From: Dyadobacter sp. SG02
GTDB lineage: Bacteria; Bacteroidota; Bacteroidia; Cytophagales; Spirosomataceae
NCBI RefSeq assembly: GCF_900109045.1
Contig: NZ_FNYL01000022.1
Span: 33,233 to 97,232, forward strand
Length of the DNA stretch: 64,000 nt
Reading direction: 5' to 3'
Part shown: piece by piece, positions 17,259 to 24,054 of the stretch
Numbering within the stretch: position 1 is the first letter of the stretch
Layout: each line of letters opens with the position of its first letter
Notes under the pieces: generated by a model
Seen by the model: only the letters and a program-made list of their open reading frames with translations
What the model was told of the DNA's origin: nothing
Databases searched by the model: none
Made by a program: the position numbers and the translations under genes

Positions 17259-17927
17259 ATGGCCGATTACTCTGTCAAACTGCTCGCCAAAAAGCCTGTC
17301 ACCCATAACGTAAACGCCTATACGGTAGAAAAACCGGCCGGTTTCACCTATACACCCGGCCAGGCGACGGACTTTTCCATCCTGAAAGAGCCGTGGACAG
17401 CGGAAAAGCGGCCATTTACATTCACATCGCTGCCTACGGCGGATACGCTCCAGTTCACAATCAAATCCTACACCGACCACGACGGCGTGACCAATGCATT
17501 GACACACGTCCAGCCGGGCGACGAGTTCGAAATCAGCGATGCCTGGGGCGCGATCGAATACAAAGGCGAAGGCGTATTCCTGGCCGGGGGCGCTGGTATC
17601 ACCCCTTTTCTGGCCATTTTCAGGGATTTGTATGCCAAAGGGCAGATCGGAGCAAACCAGCTTTTCTTCTCCAACCGCACCACGTCCGACATTATCCTTA
17701 AAGAAGAACTGGAACAAATCCTCGGCGACCATTTTTTCAACCTCATTTCGGGCGAAAACGCGGAAGGGTATTATCACGGGCGTATCGACAAGGATTTTCT
17801 GCAAAAGCACGTCACGCATTTCGACCAGCCGTTCTACGTTTGCGGCCCGGACGCATTCACCGAATCGATTTTGAAGGCATTGGAGGAACTGGGCGCGAAG
17901 GCGGATGCGTTGGTATTTGAAAAGTAG
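17259..17927 (+). CDS. FAD/NAD(P)-binding oxidoreductase (flavodoxin/ferredoxin reductase-like)
   Basis: The 222-residue protein has the two-domain layout of the ferredoxin-NADP reductase family. An FAD-binding barrel at about 1-100 carries RPFTFTS at residues 51-57, the RxYS-like flavin motif. A nucleotide-binding domain carries GGAGITPF at 110-117 and a late YVCGPDAF. No iron-sulfur cysteine cluster is present, so an external carrier such as ferredoxin, flavodoxin or a haem protein must be the partner. It sits between two Crp/Fnr regulators, 12 bases upstream of the second, with NDH-2 beyond, which points to a redox-stress role. The natural electron partner is not evident. Confidence 0.85.
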   Translation: MADYSVKLLAKKPVTHNVNAYTVEKPAGFTYTPGQATDFSILKEPWTAEKRPFTFTSLPTADTLQFTIKSYTDHDGVTNALTHVQPGDEFEISDAWGAIEYKGEGVFLAGGAGITPFLAIFRDLYAKGQIGANQLFFSNRTTSDIILKEELEQILGDHFFNLISGENAEGYYHGRIDKDFLQKHVTHFDQPFYVCGPDAFTESILKALEELGAKADALVFEK

Positions 17928-17939
17928 AACTTACTTCCG

Positions 17940-18515
17940 ATGTATCCCGGACTGCTCCACGAACTACACAAAAGAGTAACGCTCAGTCCCGGACAGGAAG
18001 CGGCTATTCTTAGCCATTTTACGCCTAAAAAACTTAAAAAACGGCAGTTTCTGCACCAGGAAGGCGATATTATCCAACGGATGAGTTTCGTGGAAAAAGG
18101 CGCATTGTATTCCTATTCCACCGATGCGCATGGCGCGCAACATGTTGTCCAGTTTGGGTTCGAAGGCTGGTGGATCGGTGATCTTTACAGTTTTTTTACG
18201 CAAAAACCTTCGCGACTAAATGTCGAAGTGCTGGAAAGCTGCGAAGTACTGACGCTTTCGCTCGAAAGCCACGAGTTGTTGCTCAAAACCATCCCGCCAT
18301 ACGAGACCTATATGCGCATTCTTTACCAGAATGCCTATGTGGCGCTGCTGAGCCGGATCGAAAACTCGCTGGGCCTCTCCGCCGAGGAGATTTACAGCCG
18401 GTTTCTGGAACAATATCCCTTCATTTTCTCCCGCGTCCCCCTGCATCTGATCGCCTCATACATGGGCATCACACCTGTAACGCTCAGCCGCATTCGCAGG
18501 CAGGTCGCGAGCTGA
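17940..18515 (+). CDS. Crp/Fnr-family transcriptional regulator (second)
   Basis: The 191-residue protein has a beta-roll sensor (about residues 20-115; FLHQEGDIIQRMSFVEKGALYSYSTDAHG) and a C-terminal helix-turn-helix (LIASYMGITPVTLSRIRRQ). No Fnr-type cysteine cluster is visible. It starts only 12 bases after the oxidoreductase stop, so the two are very probably cotranscribed. It is related to but clearly distinct from the first regulator at 16.6-17.2 kb. Its targets are unknown; the NDH-2 gene immediately downstream is the natural candidate. Confidence 0.85.
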   Translation: MYPGLLHELHKRVTLSPGQEAAILSHFTPKKLKKRQFLHQEGDIIQRMSFVEKGALYSYSTDAHGAQHVVQFGFEGWWIGDLYSFFTQKPSRLNVEVLESCEVLTLSLESHELLLKTIPPYETYMRILYQNAYVALLSRIENSLGLSAEEIYSRFLEQYPFIFSRVPLHLIASYMGITPVTLSRIRRQVAS

Positions 18516-18582
18516 TTTTTCCTTATCATTTGTTAAGGTTTTTTCCTATCAAATGTTGTGGCGCCGGCCGTATGGGGTGGGT

Positions 18583-18608
18583 TATCTTTGTATTGTCCTA
18601 AAAGACAT
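18583..18608 (+). promoter_or_regulatory. NDH-2 promoter with an overlapping TTGTC/GACAT site
   Basis: TATCTTTG at 18583-18590 is an exact -7 element; no good -33 TTG is seen at normal spacing. Directly after it, TTGTC (18593-18597) and GACAT (18604-18608) flank a 6-base spacer. They resemble the first of the three palindromes at 16495 but with two extra central bases. Sitting on the expected start site, it would suit repression. Confidence 0.45.
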
Positions 18609-18635
18609 GATAGCCTCACCTAATAGACAAACGTC

Positions 18636-19910
18636 ATGGAAAGTGCAAAATCAGAAGCCAGAAAGAAAAAGATCATCGTCATCGGCGGCGGGTTCGCAGG
18701 GTTGAACTTCGCGCAGCAGATGTTTAAAAATAAAGATTACCACGTCACATTGGTTGACAAAAACAATTATAACTACTTCACACCGCTGCTCTACCAGGTA
18801 GCTACGAGCTTCCTCGATCCGTCGAGCATCTCTTATCCGTTCCGCAGGCTGCTACGCGACAAACGCGTTCACTTCCGGATGGCCGAATTGAAGAAAGTCG
18901 ACCCGGAAAAACACGTGATTTACCTCAGCGACGGCGAAATGGAATACGACCACCTCGTGTTTGCGGCGGGCGCGGAGACTAATTTTTTTGGTATTGAAAG
19001 CATTAAAAAGAATGCGATTTCACTCAAAGGCATCGACGACGCCCTGCGAATGCGCAATGCTTTGCTGAAAACCCTCGAAAACGCGACCCGCATTACCGAC
19101 CCGGCCGAACGCGCCAAAGCGCTGAACATCGTGATCGCCGGCGGCGGCCCTACCGGTGTGGAAATAGCGGGTATGCTGGCCGAGTTGAAAAAATACGTCA
19201 TCGCAAAAGACTATCCCGAACTGGCGAAAACGCCTGGCGAGATCTACATTGTCGACGGAGGCCCAGCCCTTCTGGCGCCTATGAGTGATCAAACGCATGA
19301 GGATACTTATCAAACGTTGTCCGATCTCGGCGTCCACATCAAACTGAATGCACAGGTAACCGACTTTTCAGAAGGCAAAGTTACGTTTGCCAACGGCGAC
19401 GTCATCGAAGCTCCGACGCTGATCTGGGCCGCCGGTGTGATTGCCAATATATTCGAGGGTATTCCCGCAAGCAGCCTGGGAGCCGGACGAAGGATGGTTA
19501 CCGACGTGTATAACCGCGTTACCGGCGTCGATAACATCTGGGCGATCGGCGACATCAGCATTCAAAAAACGGACGAGGCATTTCCAAAAGGACACCCGCA
19601 ACAGGCGCAGGTCGCCATTCAGCAAGGCCGCCATTTGGCCAAAAACTTTCTGGCAATTGCAAAAGGCAGGGAATTGAAGCCATTCAAATACTTCGACAAG
19701 GGAGAAATGGCCATTATCGGCCGGAACGAAGCCGTTGTTGACCTCTTCAAACACAGACTCCATTTCAAAGGAATCCTTGCATTGCTCGTCTGGCTTTACA
19801 TCCACGTCGTATCACTGGTGAACGTCCACAATAAGGTAAGAACGTTGTACAACTGGGCCGTCGCCTACCTCACCCGCGACCAGTCATTCAGGATGATTTT
19901 CCGCTCCTGA
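18636..19910 (+). CDS. ndh: Type II NADH dehydrogenase (NDH-2)
   Basis: NDH-2 oxidises NADH and passes electrons to quinone without pumping protons, as a single-subunit flavoprotein on the inner face of the cytoplasmic membrane. The 424-residue protein shows the FAD-binding GGGFAG at residues 17-22, a second Rossmann motif for NADH (VIAGGGPTGVEIAG, about 165-178), and the FAD-contact WAIGDIS near 300. The C-terminal helices (LLVWLYIHVVSLVNVHNKVRTLYNWAVAYL) match the membrane-anchoring end of the family. It has its own -7 element and lies 120 bases behind the second Crp/Fnr gene. A good terminator follows. Confidence 0.92.
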   Translation: MESAKSEARKKKIIVIGGGFAGLNFAQQMFKNKDYHVTLVDKNNYNYFTPLLYQVATSFLDPSSISYPFRRLLRDKRVHFRMAELKKVDPEKHVIYLSDGEMEYDHLVFAAGAETNFFGIESIKKNAISLKGIDDALRMRNALLKTLENATRITDPAERAKALNIVIAGGGPTGVEIAGMLAELKKYVIAKDYPELAKTPGEIYIVDGGPALLAPMSDQTHEDTYQTLSDLGVHIKLNAQVTDFSEGKVTFANGDVIEAPTLIWAAGVIANIFEGIPASSLGAGRRMVTDVYNRVTGVDNIWAIGDISIQKTDEAFPKGHPQQAQVAIQQGRHLAKNFLAIAKGRELKPFKYFDKGEMAIIGRNEAVVDLFKHRLHFKGILALLVWLYIHVVSLVNVHNKVRTLYNWAVAYLTRDQSFRMIFRS

Positions 19911-19969
19911 CGGCCATCCGGGAATATTGATTTGCTTTTTGAGTGTTTGATTTTTTGAGTAGTAGGTTA

Positions 19970-20002
19970 AATCCCGTCCGGGTCCTCCGGGCGGGATTTT
20001 TG
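19970..20002 (+). terminator. Terminator after ndh
   Basis: A 12-bp GC-rich stem (19970-19981 with 19987-19998, one G-U pair) with a 5-base loop is followed by T residues. The rest of the 249-base gap to the BlaI gene holds nothing I recognise until the operator at 20130. Confidence 0.85.
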
Positions 20003-20129
20003 TCAGATATAACCGAACGCTTCCAGCTCGGTATAAGATGGCTAACAGATGCAAATTACACCCGGCTTCCAGAGCCGCCTTCCTGAATTTCAGAGACTCT
20101 TTTTCACTTTTTAACGAAAAATAAGTTCG

Positions 20130-20155
20130 ATAACTAAATTTTAGTTATACCTTTG
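20130..20155 (+). promoter_or_regulatory. BlaI-type operator and -7 element, upstream copy
   Basis: ATAACTAAATTTTAGTTAT (20130-20148) is a perfect 9-1-9 palindrome. It overlaps TACCTTTG (20148-20155), an exact TAnnTTTG -7 element. Repressor bound here would block the promoter. The -7 element ends only 4 bases before the ATG of the regulator gene, so the message may be leaderless. An identical palindrome lies at 21821-21839. Confidence 0.75.
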
Positions 20156-20159
20156 GAGC

Positions 20160-20531
20160 ATGGAACCGCTAAGTCATTCGGAAGAAAACATCATGCGCAT
20201 TCTCTGGGAGCTTGGAGAAGGCGTCATCCACGACATTCTCGAAAAATTGCCCGAGCCGAAGCCGCCTTACACGACCGTTTCGTCTATCGTACGGCTGCTT
20301 GAAAAGAAGGGTTTTGTCGATCATAAGGCCTATGGCAAGACGCACGTCTATTTCCCGGCCATTTCCCGCGATCAATATGCCCGCAGGTCGTTTTCAGACC
20401 TGATCAAGCATTATTTCGAAGGTTCGCCCAAGAATATTGTCTCATTTATTGTCCAGGAAAATGCTTTGAAACCGGAAGAAGTAAATGAGTTGAAACAACT
20501 GATCGATTCCTATTATCCTCCTAAATCCTGA
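20160..20531 (+). CDS. BlaI/MecI/CopY-family repressor
   Basis: The 123-residue protein is a winged-helix repressor of the penicillinase-repressor family. The N-terminal DNA-binding domain aligns by eye with BlaI (LSHSEENIMRILWELGEGVIHDILEKLP, then YTTVSSIVRLLEKKGFVDHKAYGKTHVYFPAIS). A C-terminal dimer and cleavage region follows (residues about 80-120). The start at 20160 matches the family N-terminus. It is followed after 5 bases by an M56 sensor protease, the classic pair in which the protease inactivates the repressor on receiving an extracellular signal. Both genes lie between two identical 19-bp palindromes, the presumed operators. No beta-lactamase gene is adjacent. Confidence 0.9.
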   Translation: MEPLSHSEENIMRILWELGEGVIHDILEKLPEPKPPYTTVSSIVRLLEKKGFVDHKAYGKTHVYFPAISRDQYARRSFSDLIKHYFEGSPKNIVSFIVQENALKPEEVNELKQLIDSYYPPKS

Positions 20532-20536
20532 TCGTT

Positions 20537-21805
20537 ATGGCCGGTACTTACCTGTTGGAAGTGAATCTTTGTCTGGCATTGGTGATCCTGCTTTACAGGG
20601 TTGCCTTTCAGAAACTTACCTTCTTTGCAGCCAACCGGTTATACCTGCTTTTGGGAATGATATTCTGTATCGTCGCGCCTGCATTGAAACTTCCGCTTTT
20701 GCCCGGCGAATGGAGAGCGTCTTCGGTTGTGGTGGCAGATTTTATCCCGACCTACGTACCAACCGGGCGTATTACCTTCGATCCGACTCAACTGCAAGGA
20801 TTTCACTTTTCACAAATCCTCTGGATAATTTACGGCTGCATTACCATCTGGCATTTGTACAAATTGTTTGCAGACGTTTTCGCCGTCGTGCGGTTGATCC
20901 GGAAATATCCTTCCAGAAAACTGGGCAATGCACGCCTCGTATTCGCAGGCGACGAAATACCGGCCTCCTCATTTTTCAACTACATTTTTATCCATCAAAA
21001 CCTGAGCAATGAATCATTACGTACGTGCGTCGCGCACGAGCTTGTGCATTGCAGGCAGGCACATACCTGCGACTGGCTGCTTGTCCGGTTCCTCAGCGCC
21101 TGCTGCTGGTTCAATCCGCTGATGCGTTTCTGGCGGGAAGCGATTACAGTTAATCATGAATTCATTGCCGACGAACAGGCCGCACGCCAGGCCGGGAGAT
21201 TTCGCTATACGCATTTACTCCTGAACCTGTCGTCATCTACGCAAATCTCAACCCTGCATTACTTTTCATATTATGGTCAAATCAAATCACGGATTATCAT
21301 GTTACATCAAACTCCATCCAGGGCCGTCAACCGGCTGCGCTTCCTGGCCGTCGTGCCATTGACGGCACTAATGCTATTCCTTTTCTCCTGCGAAAGACCG
21401 GGCGGCGAGACAAACAGCATTTCCGAATACCTCAACAAAGACCTTATCGGCGTGTGGGAAAATATGAACCGCATCACGATCAACGACAACGACGGTAAAA
21501 CGCCCCGCGATTTTCCCGAACGCTCCGGCAATGTGAAAGTATGCTTATCCAAACTGGAACTCCGGGCCGACGGTCATTTCGAAATGCGCGACGCCGGCAA
21601 TGCGAACCAACTCGCAGGCACCTGGCAAAGTAATAGCGCGGGTAACGCTATTCAGCTTTTCTGCAACAATGAAAAAACCGGGACCTCGGTCATTTCCCTG
21701 GAACTCGAAGGCGACGAAAATGGCAGCATCGCGGTGTGGCAGCACTACCCCGCCGACGAAAAGCTATCGGCTGGCCACGTCTTTTACGAATACAAAAAGC
21801 TCTAA
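20537..21805 (+). CDS. BlaR1/MecR1-like M56 membrane protease with a lipocalin-like C-terminus
   Basis: The 422-residue protein has N-terminal membrane helices (about 5-22, 33-50, 95-115) and a zinc-protease site HELVH at residues 167-171, with the third ligand Glu208 in HEFIADE. A fourth membrane helix lies at about 268-285. Instead of the penicillin-binding sensor domain of BlaR1, the part after that helix is a small beta domain of about 120 residues (LIGVWENM ... LAGTWQSNS ... SVISLELEGDENGSIAVWQHY), lipocalin-like. It should therefore sense something other than a beta-lactam, or sense it differently. It probably cleaves the BlaI-type repressor encoded just upstream. It is shorter than BlaR1 (about 585-600 residues). 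Confidence 0.85.
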   Translation: MAGTYLLEVNLCLALVILLYRVAFQKLTFFAANRLYLLLGMIFCIVAPALKLPLLPGEWRASSVVVADFIPTYVPTGRITFDPTQLQGFHFSQILWIIYGCITIWHLYKLFADVFAVVRLIRKYPSRKLGNARLVFAGDEIPASSFFNYIFIHQNLSNESLRTCVAHELVHCRQAHTCDWLLVRFLSACCWFNPLMRFWREAITVNHEFIADEQAARQAGRFRYTHLLLNLSSSTQISTLHYFSYYGQIKSRIIMLHQTPSRAVNRLRFLAVVPLTALMLFLFSCERPGGETNSISEYLNKDLIGVWENMNRITINDNDGKTPRDFPERSGNVKVCLSKLELRADGHFEMRDAGNANQLAGTWQSNSAGNAIQLFCNNEKTGTSVISLELEGDENGSIAVWQHYPADEKLSAGHVFYEYKKL

Positions 21806-21820
21806 AATTTTTTAAGCATT

Positions 21821-21839
21821 ATAACTAAATTTTAGTTAT
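21821..21839. promoter_or_regulatory. BlaI-type operator, downstream copy
   Basis: The palindrome ATAACTAAATTTTAGTTAT is repeated base for base 15 bases after the stop of the M56 gene; here it extends to a perfect 21 bp (21820-21840). The next gene is convergent, so this copy does not front any annotated coding gene. Confidence 0.75.
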
Positions 21840-21882
21840 AAAACGAAATACAAGTAATTTGGGTTGAGGTTAATGAAGTGAA

Positions 21883-21916
21883 AAGCCCCGCGGACGATCG
21901 TACGTCCGTGGGGCTT
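21883..21916. terminator. Bidirectional terminator between the M56 gene and hemJ
   Basis: A 14-bp stem with one G-U pair (21883-21896 with 21903-21916) has a T-run on the minus-strand side, suiting termination of the convergent hemJ gene. It also ends any plus-strand transcript coming from the downstream operator. Confidence 0.75.
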
Positions 21917-21939
21917 ATGCTAATCCTACGCTGCTGATA

Positions 21940-22485
21940 CTACGCGCCCGCCCTTTTTTCCCGCATTCGCTTCACAATCCGGACGGCGGTCATGATCACG
22001 ACCGCGAAGGCCAGCAATCCGAGTACACCCCACAGCCAGTCGACCGTGTTTTTCAAAACCACTAAAAACACGATGGAGAACAGGAAAATCGTCGCTATTT
22101 CATTGAAAAGCCGCAGTTGGAACGAACTGAACCGGAATTTGCCGGCGCGCAGTTCCAGCAATAGCTTTCGGGTAATGGAATGGTAGGCCAGTAACCCCAG
22201 CACAAAAACGAGTTTCAGCTTCATCCAGCCCTGGTCGAGCCAGGCGGGCGTGATGTAGAGCATGGCGGTACCGCACAGTAATGCGAGCCAGCAGGCCGGC
22301 GTCATGATCGCATTGAACAGCAGTTTCTCCATTTTGGTAAATTGCGCAAGCAGGATTTCGCGCTCGGGACTGGGTTTATCATTGGCTTCGGTGTGGTACA
22401 CAAACAGCCGGGGCATGTAAAAAAGCCCTGCAAACCAGCTTACTACGAATATGATATGAAGCGCTTTGAAATGAAGATAGGTCAT
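21940..22485 (-). CDS. hemJ: Protoporphyrinogen IX oxidase HemJ-like (CopD family)
   Basis: HemJ oxidises protoporphyrinogen IX to protoporphyrin IX, the penultimate step of haem synthesis, as an integral membrane protein. The 181-residue product has four to five membrane helices. It has the family signature at the N-terminus (FKALHIIFVVSWFAGLFYMPRLFVYH, residues 6-31, with the conserved His) and the internal block WMKLKLVFVLGLLAYH. Length and helix pattern fit HemJ rather than the longer copper-resistance CopD. It is convergent with the M56 gene and divergent from msrA. The sequence cannot exclude another member of the CopD clan. Confidence 0.82.
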   Translation of the reverse strand: MTYLHFKALHIIFVVSWFAGLFYMPRLFVYHTEANDKPSPEREILLAQFTKMEKLLFNAIMTPACWLALLCGTAMLYITPAWLDQGWMKLKLVFVLGLLAYHSITRKLLLELRAGKFRFSSFQLRLFNEIATIFLFSIVFLVVLKNTVDWLWGVLGLLAFAVVIMTAVRIVKRMREKRAGA

Positions 22486-22627
22486 AAACTACCGGAGGTT
22501 TGGTGCCGCCGGGATTTGACGGTATCCCGATCTTTTGGCCCTCAAATTTCGTAAATATTATAGGATTACGGCGATAAAACTTTATTGAAGCCGTAATCGT
22601 TACCGAAACAGTGATAACCTGTATTTA

Positions 22628-23317
22628 ATGATGAGAACCACCATCCCGATTTTCACGTTTATATTTTTGAGCTGCATGGCCCTCGTGTCGTGCGCACAGT
22701 CAGACAAAAAACACAAGAGCAAAATGGACAAAGAAGCAGCCTCAACCGCACTCGACGAAAGCAACGTCGATACCGCGAATACACAAGTCGCAACATTTGG
22801 TACGGGATGTTTCTGGTGCACCGAGGCCGTGATGGAATCACTTGACGGCGTCAAGAAAGTGGTTTCGGGCTACTCGGGCGGGCACGACCCCAATCCCAAT
22901 TATAAAGCCGTATGCACAGGCACAACCGGCCACGCCGAATGCGTGGAAGTGACGTACGATCCCAAGGTGATCAGCTACGCCGACCTGTTGGAAGCATTCT
23001 TCCGCAGCCACGACCCTACTACGCTGAACCGTCAGGGAAATGATGTGGGCACGCAGTACCGTTCAGTCATTTTTTACCATACCGACGAGCAGAAGCAACT
23101 GGCGGAAACAGCCAAGGCGGAACTGGACAAATCGGGCGCTTATGCGAATCCGATTGTAACCGAAATCACTAAATTCCAGAAGTTTTACCCTGCCGAAGAC
23201 TATCACCAGAATTATTTTGCCAACAATCCCGAGCAAGGGTATTGCGCCTTCGTGATTGCACCAAAACTGGACAAATTCAAAAAGGTCTTTAAGGATAAGC
23301 TCCGGAAGCACATCTGA
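22628..23317 (+). CDS. msrA: Peptide-methionine (S)-S-oxide reductase, lipoprotein form
   Basis: MsrA reduces the S-epimer of methionine sulfoxide in oxidised proteins. The 229-residue product carries the catalytic motif GCFWC at residues 60-64 (nucleophile Cys61). The conserved blocks GYSGGHDPNPNYKAVCTGTTGHAECVEV, DPTTLNRQGNDVGTQYRSVIF and AEDYHQNYF follow. It starts with a signal peptide ending in a lipobox (ALVSC, Cys22), so it should act as a lipoprotein outside the cytoplasm, unlike the cytosolic form. A Lys/Ser/Thr-rich linker joins anchor and enzyme. Repair of oxidised envelope proteins is the likely job; its reductant in the periplasm is not encoded nearby. No MsrB domain is fused. 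Confidence 0.92.
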   Translation: MMRTTIPIFTFIFLSCMALVSCAQSDKKHKSKMDKEAASTALDESNVDTANTQVATFGTGCFWCTEAVMESLDGVKKVVSGYSGGHDPNPNYKAVCTGTTGHAECVEVTYDPKVISYADLLEAFFRSHDPTTLNRQGNDVGTQYRSVIFYHTDEQKQLAETAKAELDKSGAYANPIVTEITKFQKFYPAEDYHQNYFANNPEQGYCAFVIAPKLDKFKKVFKDKLRKHI

Positions 23318-23380
23318 TTTTGGATTAAATAAAGAAGCCGGAACCACTTATAAAGTAGGAAACTCCGGTTAATAACTATA

Positions 23381-23430
23381 AATGGCACAAGTTTTGAAGC
23401 ATTGAAATAAAGGCTTTAATTTGTGCCATT
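23381..23430 (+). promoter_or_regulatory. Hairpin with sigma-54-like elements before a barrel gene
   Basis: Perfect 10-bp outer arms (23381-23390 and 23421-23430) and inner arms (TTGAAGC and GCTTTAA, one mismatch) form a long hairpin 28 bases before the next start codon. The left arm reads TGGCAC-N5-TTGAA, close to the -24/-12 consensus TGGCACG-N4-TTGCA and with the correct spacing. Either a leader structure or a sigma-54 promoter is possible. Confidence 0.4.
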
Positions 23431-23458
23431 ATTCTTTAACAATAACTAATCTATTACG

Positions 23459-23989
23459 ATGAAAAAGACTCTATTCATGCTAATGGTTGCCGCTCTTTTC
23501 AGCGCAGCTTCGGAGAAGGCGTTTGCCCAATTTGAGAAAGGAGATAAATTATTGAATGCAGGTATCAACCTTGGCGGAACTTACGGCGGCGGCGGCGTCG
23601 GTGTAGGTGCGTCGTTCGAAGGCGGCGTGCATGACTTCATCAGCGTGGGTGGCCAGGCTGACTTCACAACCTGGAACTATGGCTGGGTTGGTTACAAATG
23701 GAGATATAACTTCTTCACCATCGCTGCCCGCGGTTCTTACCACTACGGCAAGCACTTCCTGAAACTGGACAACCTTGATTTGTACGCAGGTCCTTCTTTG
23801 GGATACCGTATTTCTTCTTTCAGCGATCCTGATGGTTACTCAGGCGTTTATGATGACGGTTACGGAAGTGGCGTTTTCTTCGGTGTATTCGCTGGTGCAC
23901 GTTACTACTTCAAGCCAAACCTCGGTGTATTTGCAGAAGTTGGTTACAATGCATCTCCTGTAAAAGCGGGTATCGCATTCAAATTCTAA
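23459..23989 (+). CDS. Small outer-membrane beta-barrel-type protein
   Basis: The 176-residue protein has a signal peptide (MKKTLFMLMVAALFSAASEKAFAQ). The mature part is glycine- and aromatic-rich, with alternating strands (GINLGGTYGGGGVGVGASFEGG, FFTIAARGSYHYG, VFFGVFAGARYYFKPNLGVFAEVGYN) and a C-terminal AGIAFKF ending in phenylalanine, as in 8-strand barrels. Codon use looks highly adapted (many GGT, GCT and CGT-like codons compared with neighbours), suggesting strong expression. The leader holds a long hairpin. A strong bidirectional terminator follows the stop. Function unknown. Confidence 0.82.
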   Translation: MKKTLFMLMVAALFSAASEKAFAQFEKGDKLLNAGINLGGTYGGGGVGVGASFEGGVHDFISVGGQADFTTWNYGWVGYKWRYNFFTIAARGSYHYGKHFLKLDNLDLYAGPSLGYRISSFSDPDGYSGVYDDGYGSGVFFGVFAGARYYFKPNLGVFAEVGYNASPVKAGIAFKF

Positions 23990-24004
23990 GAAATTCCATT
24001 CATA

Positions 24005-24041
24005 AAAAAGCGGGCTCCGAGGTATTCGGAGCCCGCTTTTT
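24005..24041. terminator. Bidirectional terminator
   Basis: A perfect 16-bp stem (24005-24020 with 24026-24041) with A-run and T-run flanks separates the convergent barrel gene and the minus-strand paralogue. Confidence 0.9.
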
Positions 24042-24054
24042 GTTTTCAGGCATA

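Noticed and set aside
16746..17819. 357-codon open frame on the minus strand across the Crp/Fnr and reductase genes
   Set aside because: It is a shadow of two clear genes and spans their intergenic gap; its sequence is Arg/Phe-rich nonsense.
18521..18545. Terminator between the second Crp/Fnr gene and ndh
   Set aside because: The stem is only 5 bp although a T-run follows; too weak to call with confidence.
20160..21805. Beta-lactam resistance operon
   Set aside because: There is no beta-lactamase or penicillin-binding sensor domain; only the repressor and protease halves match.
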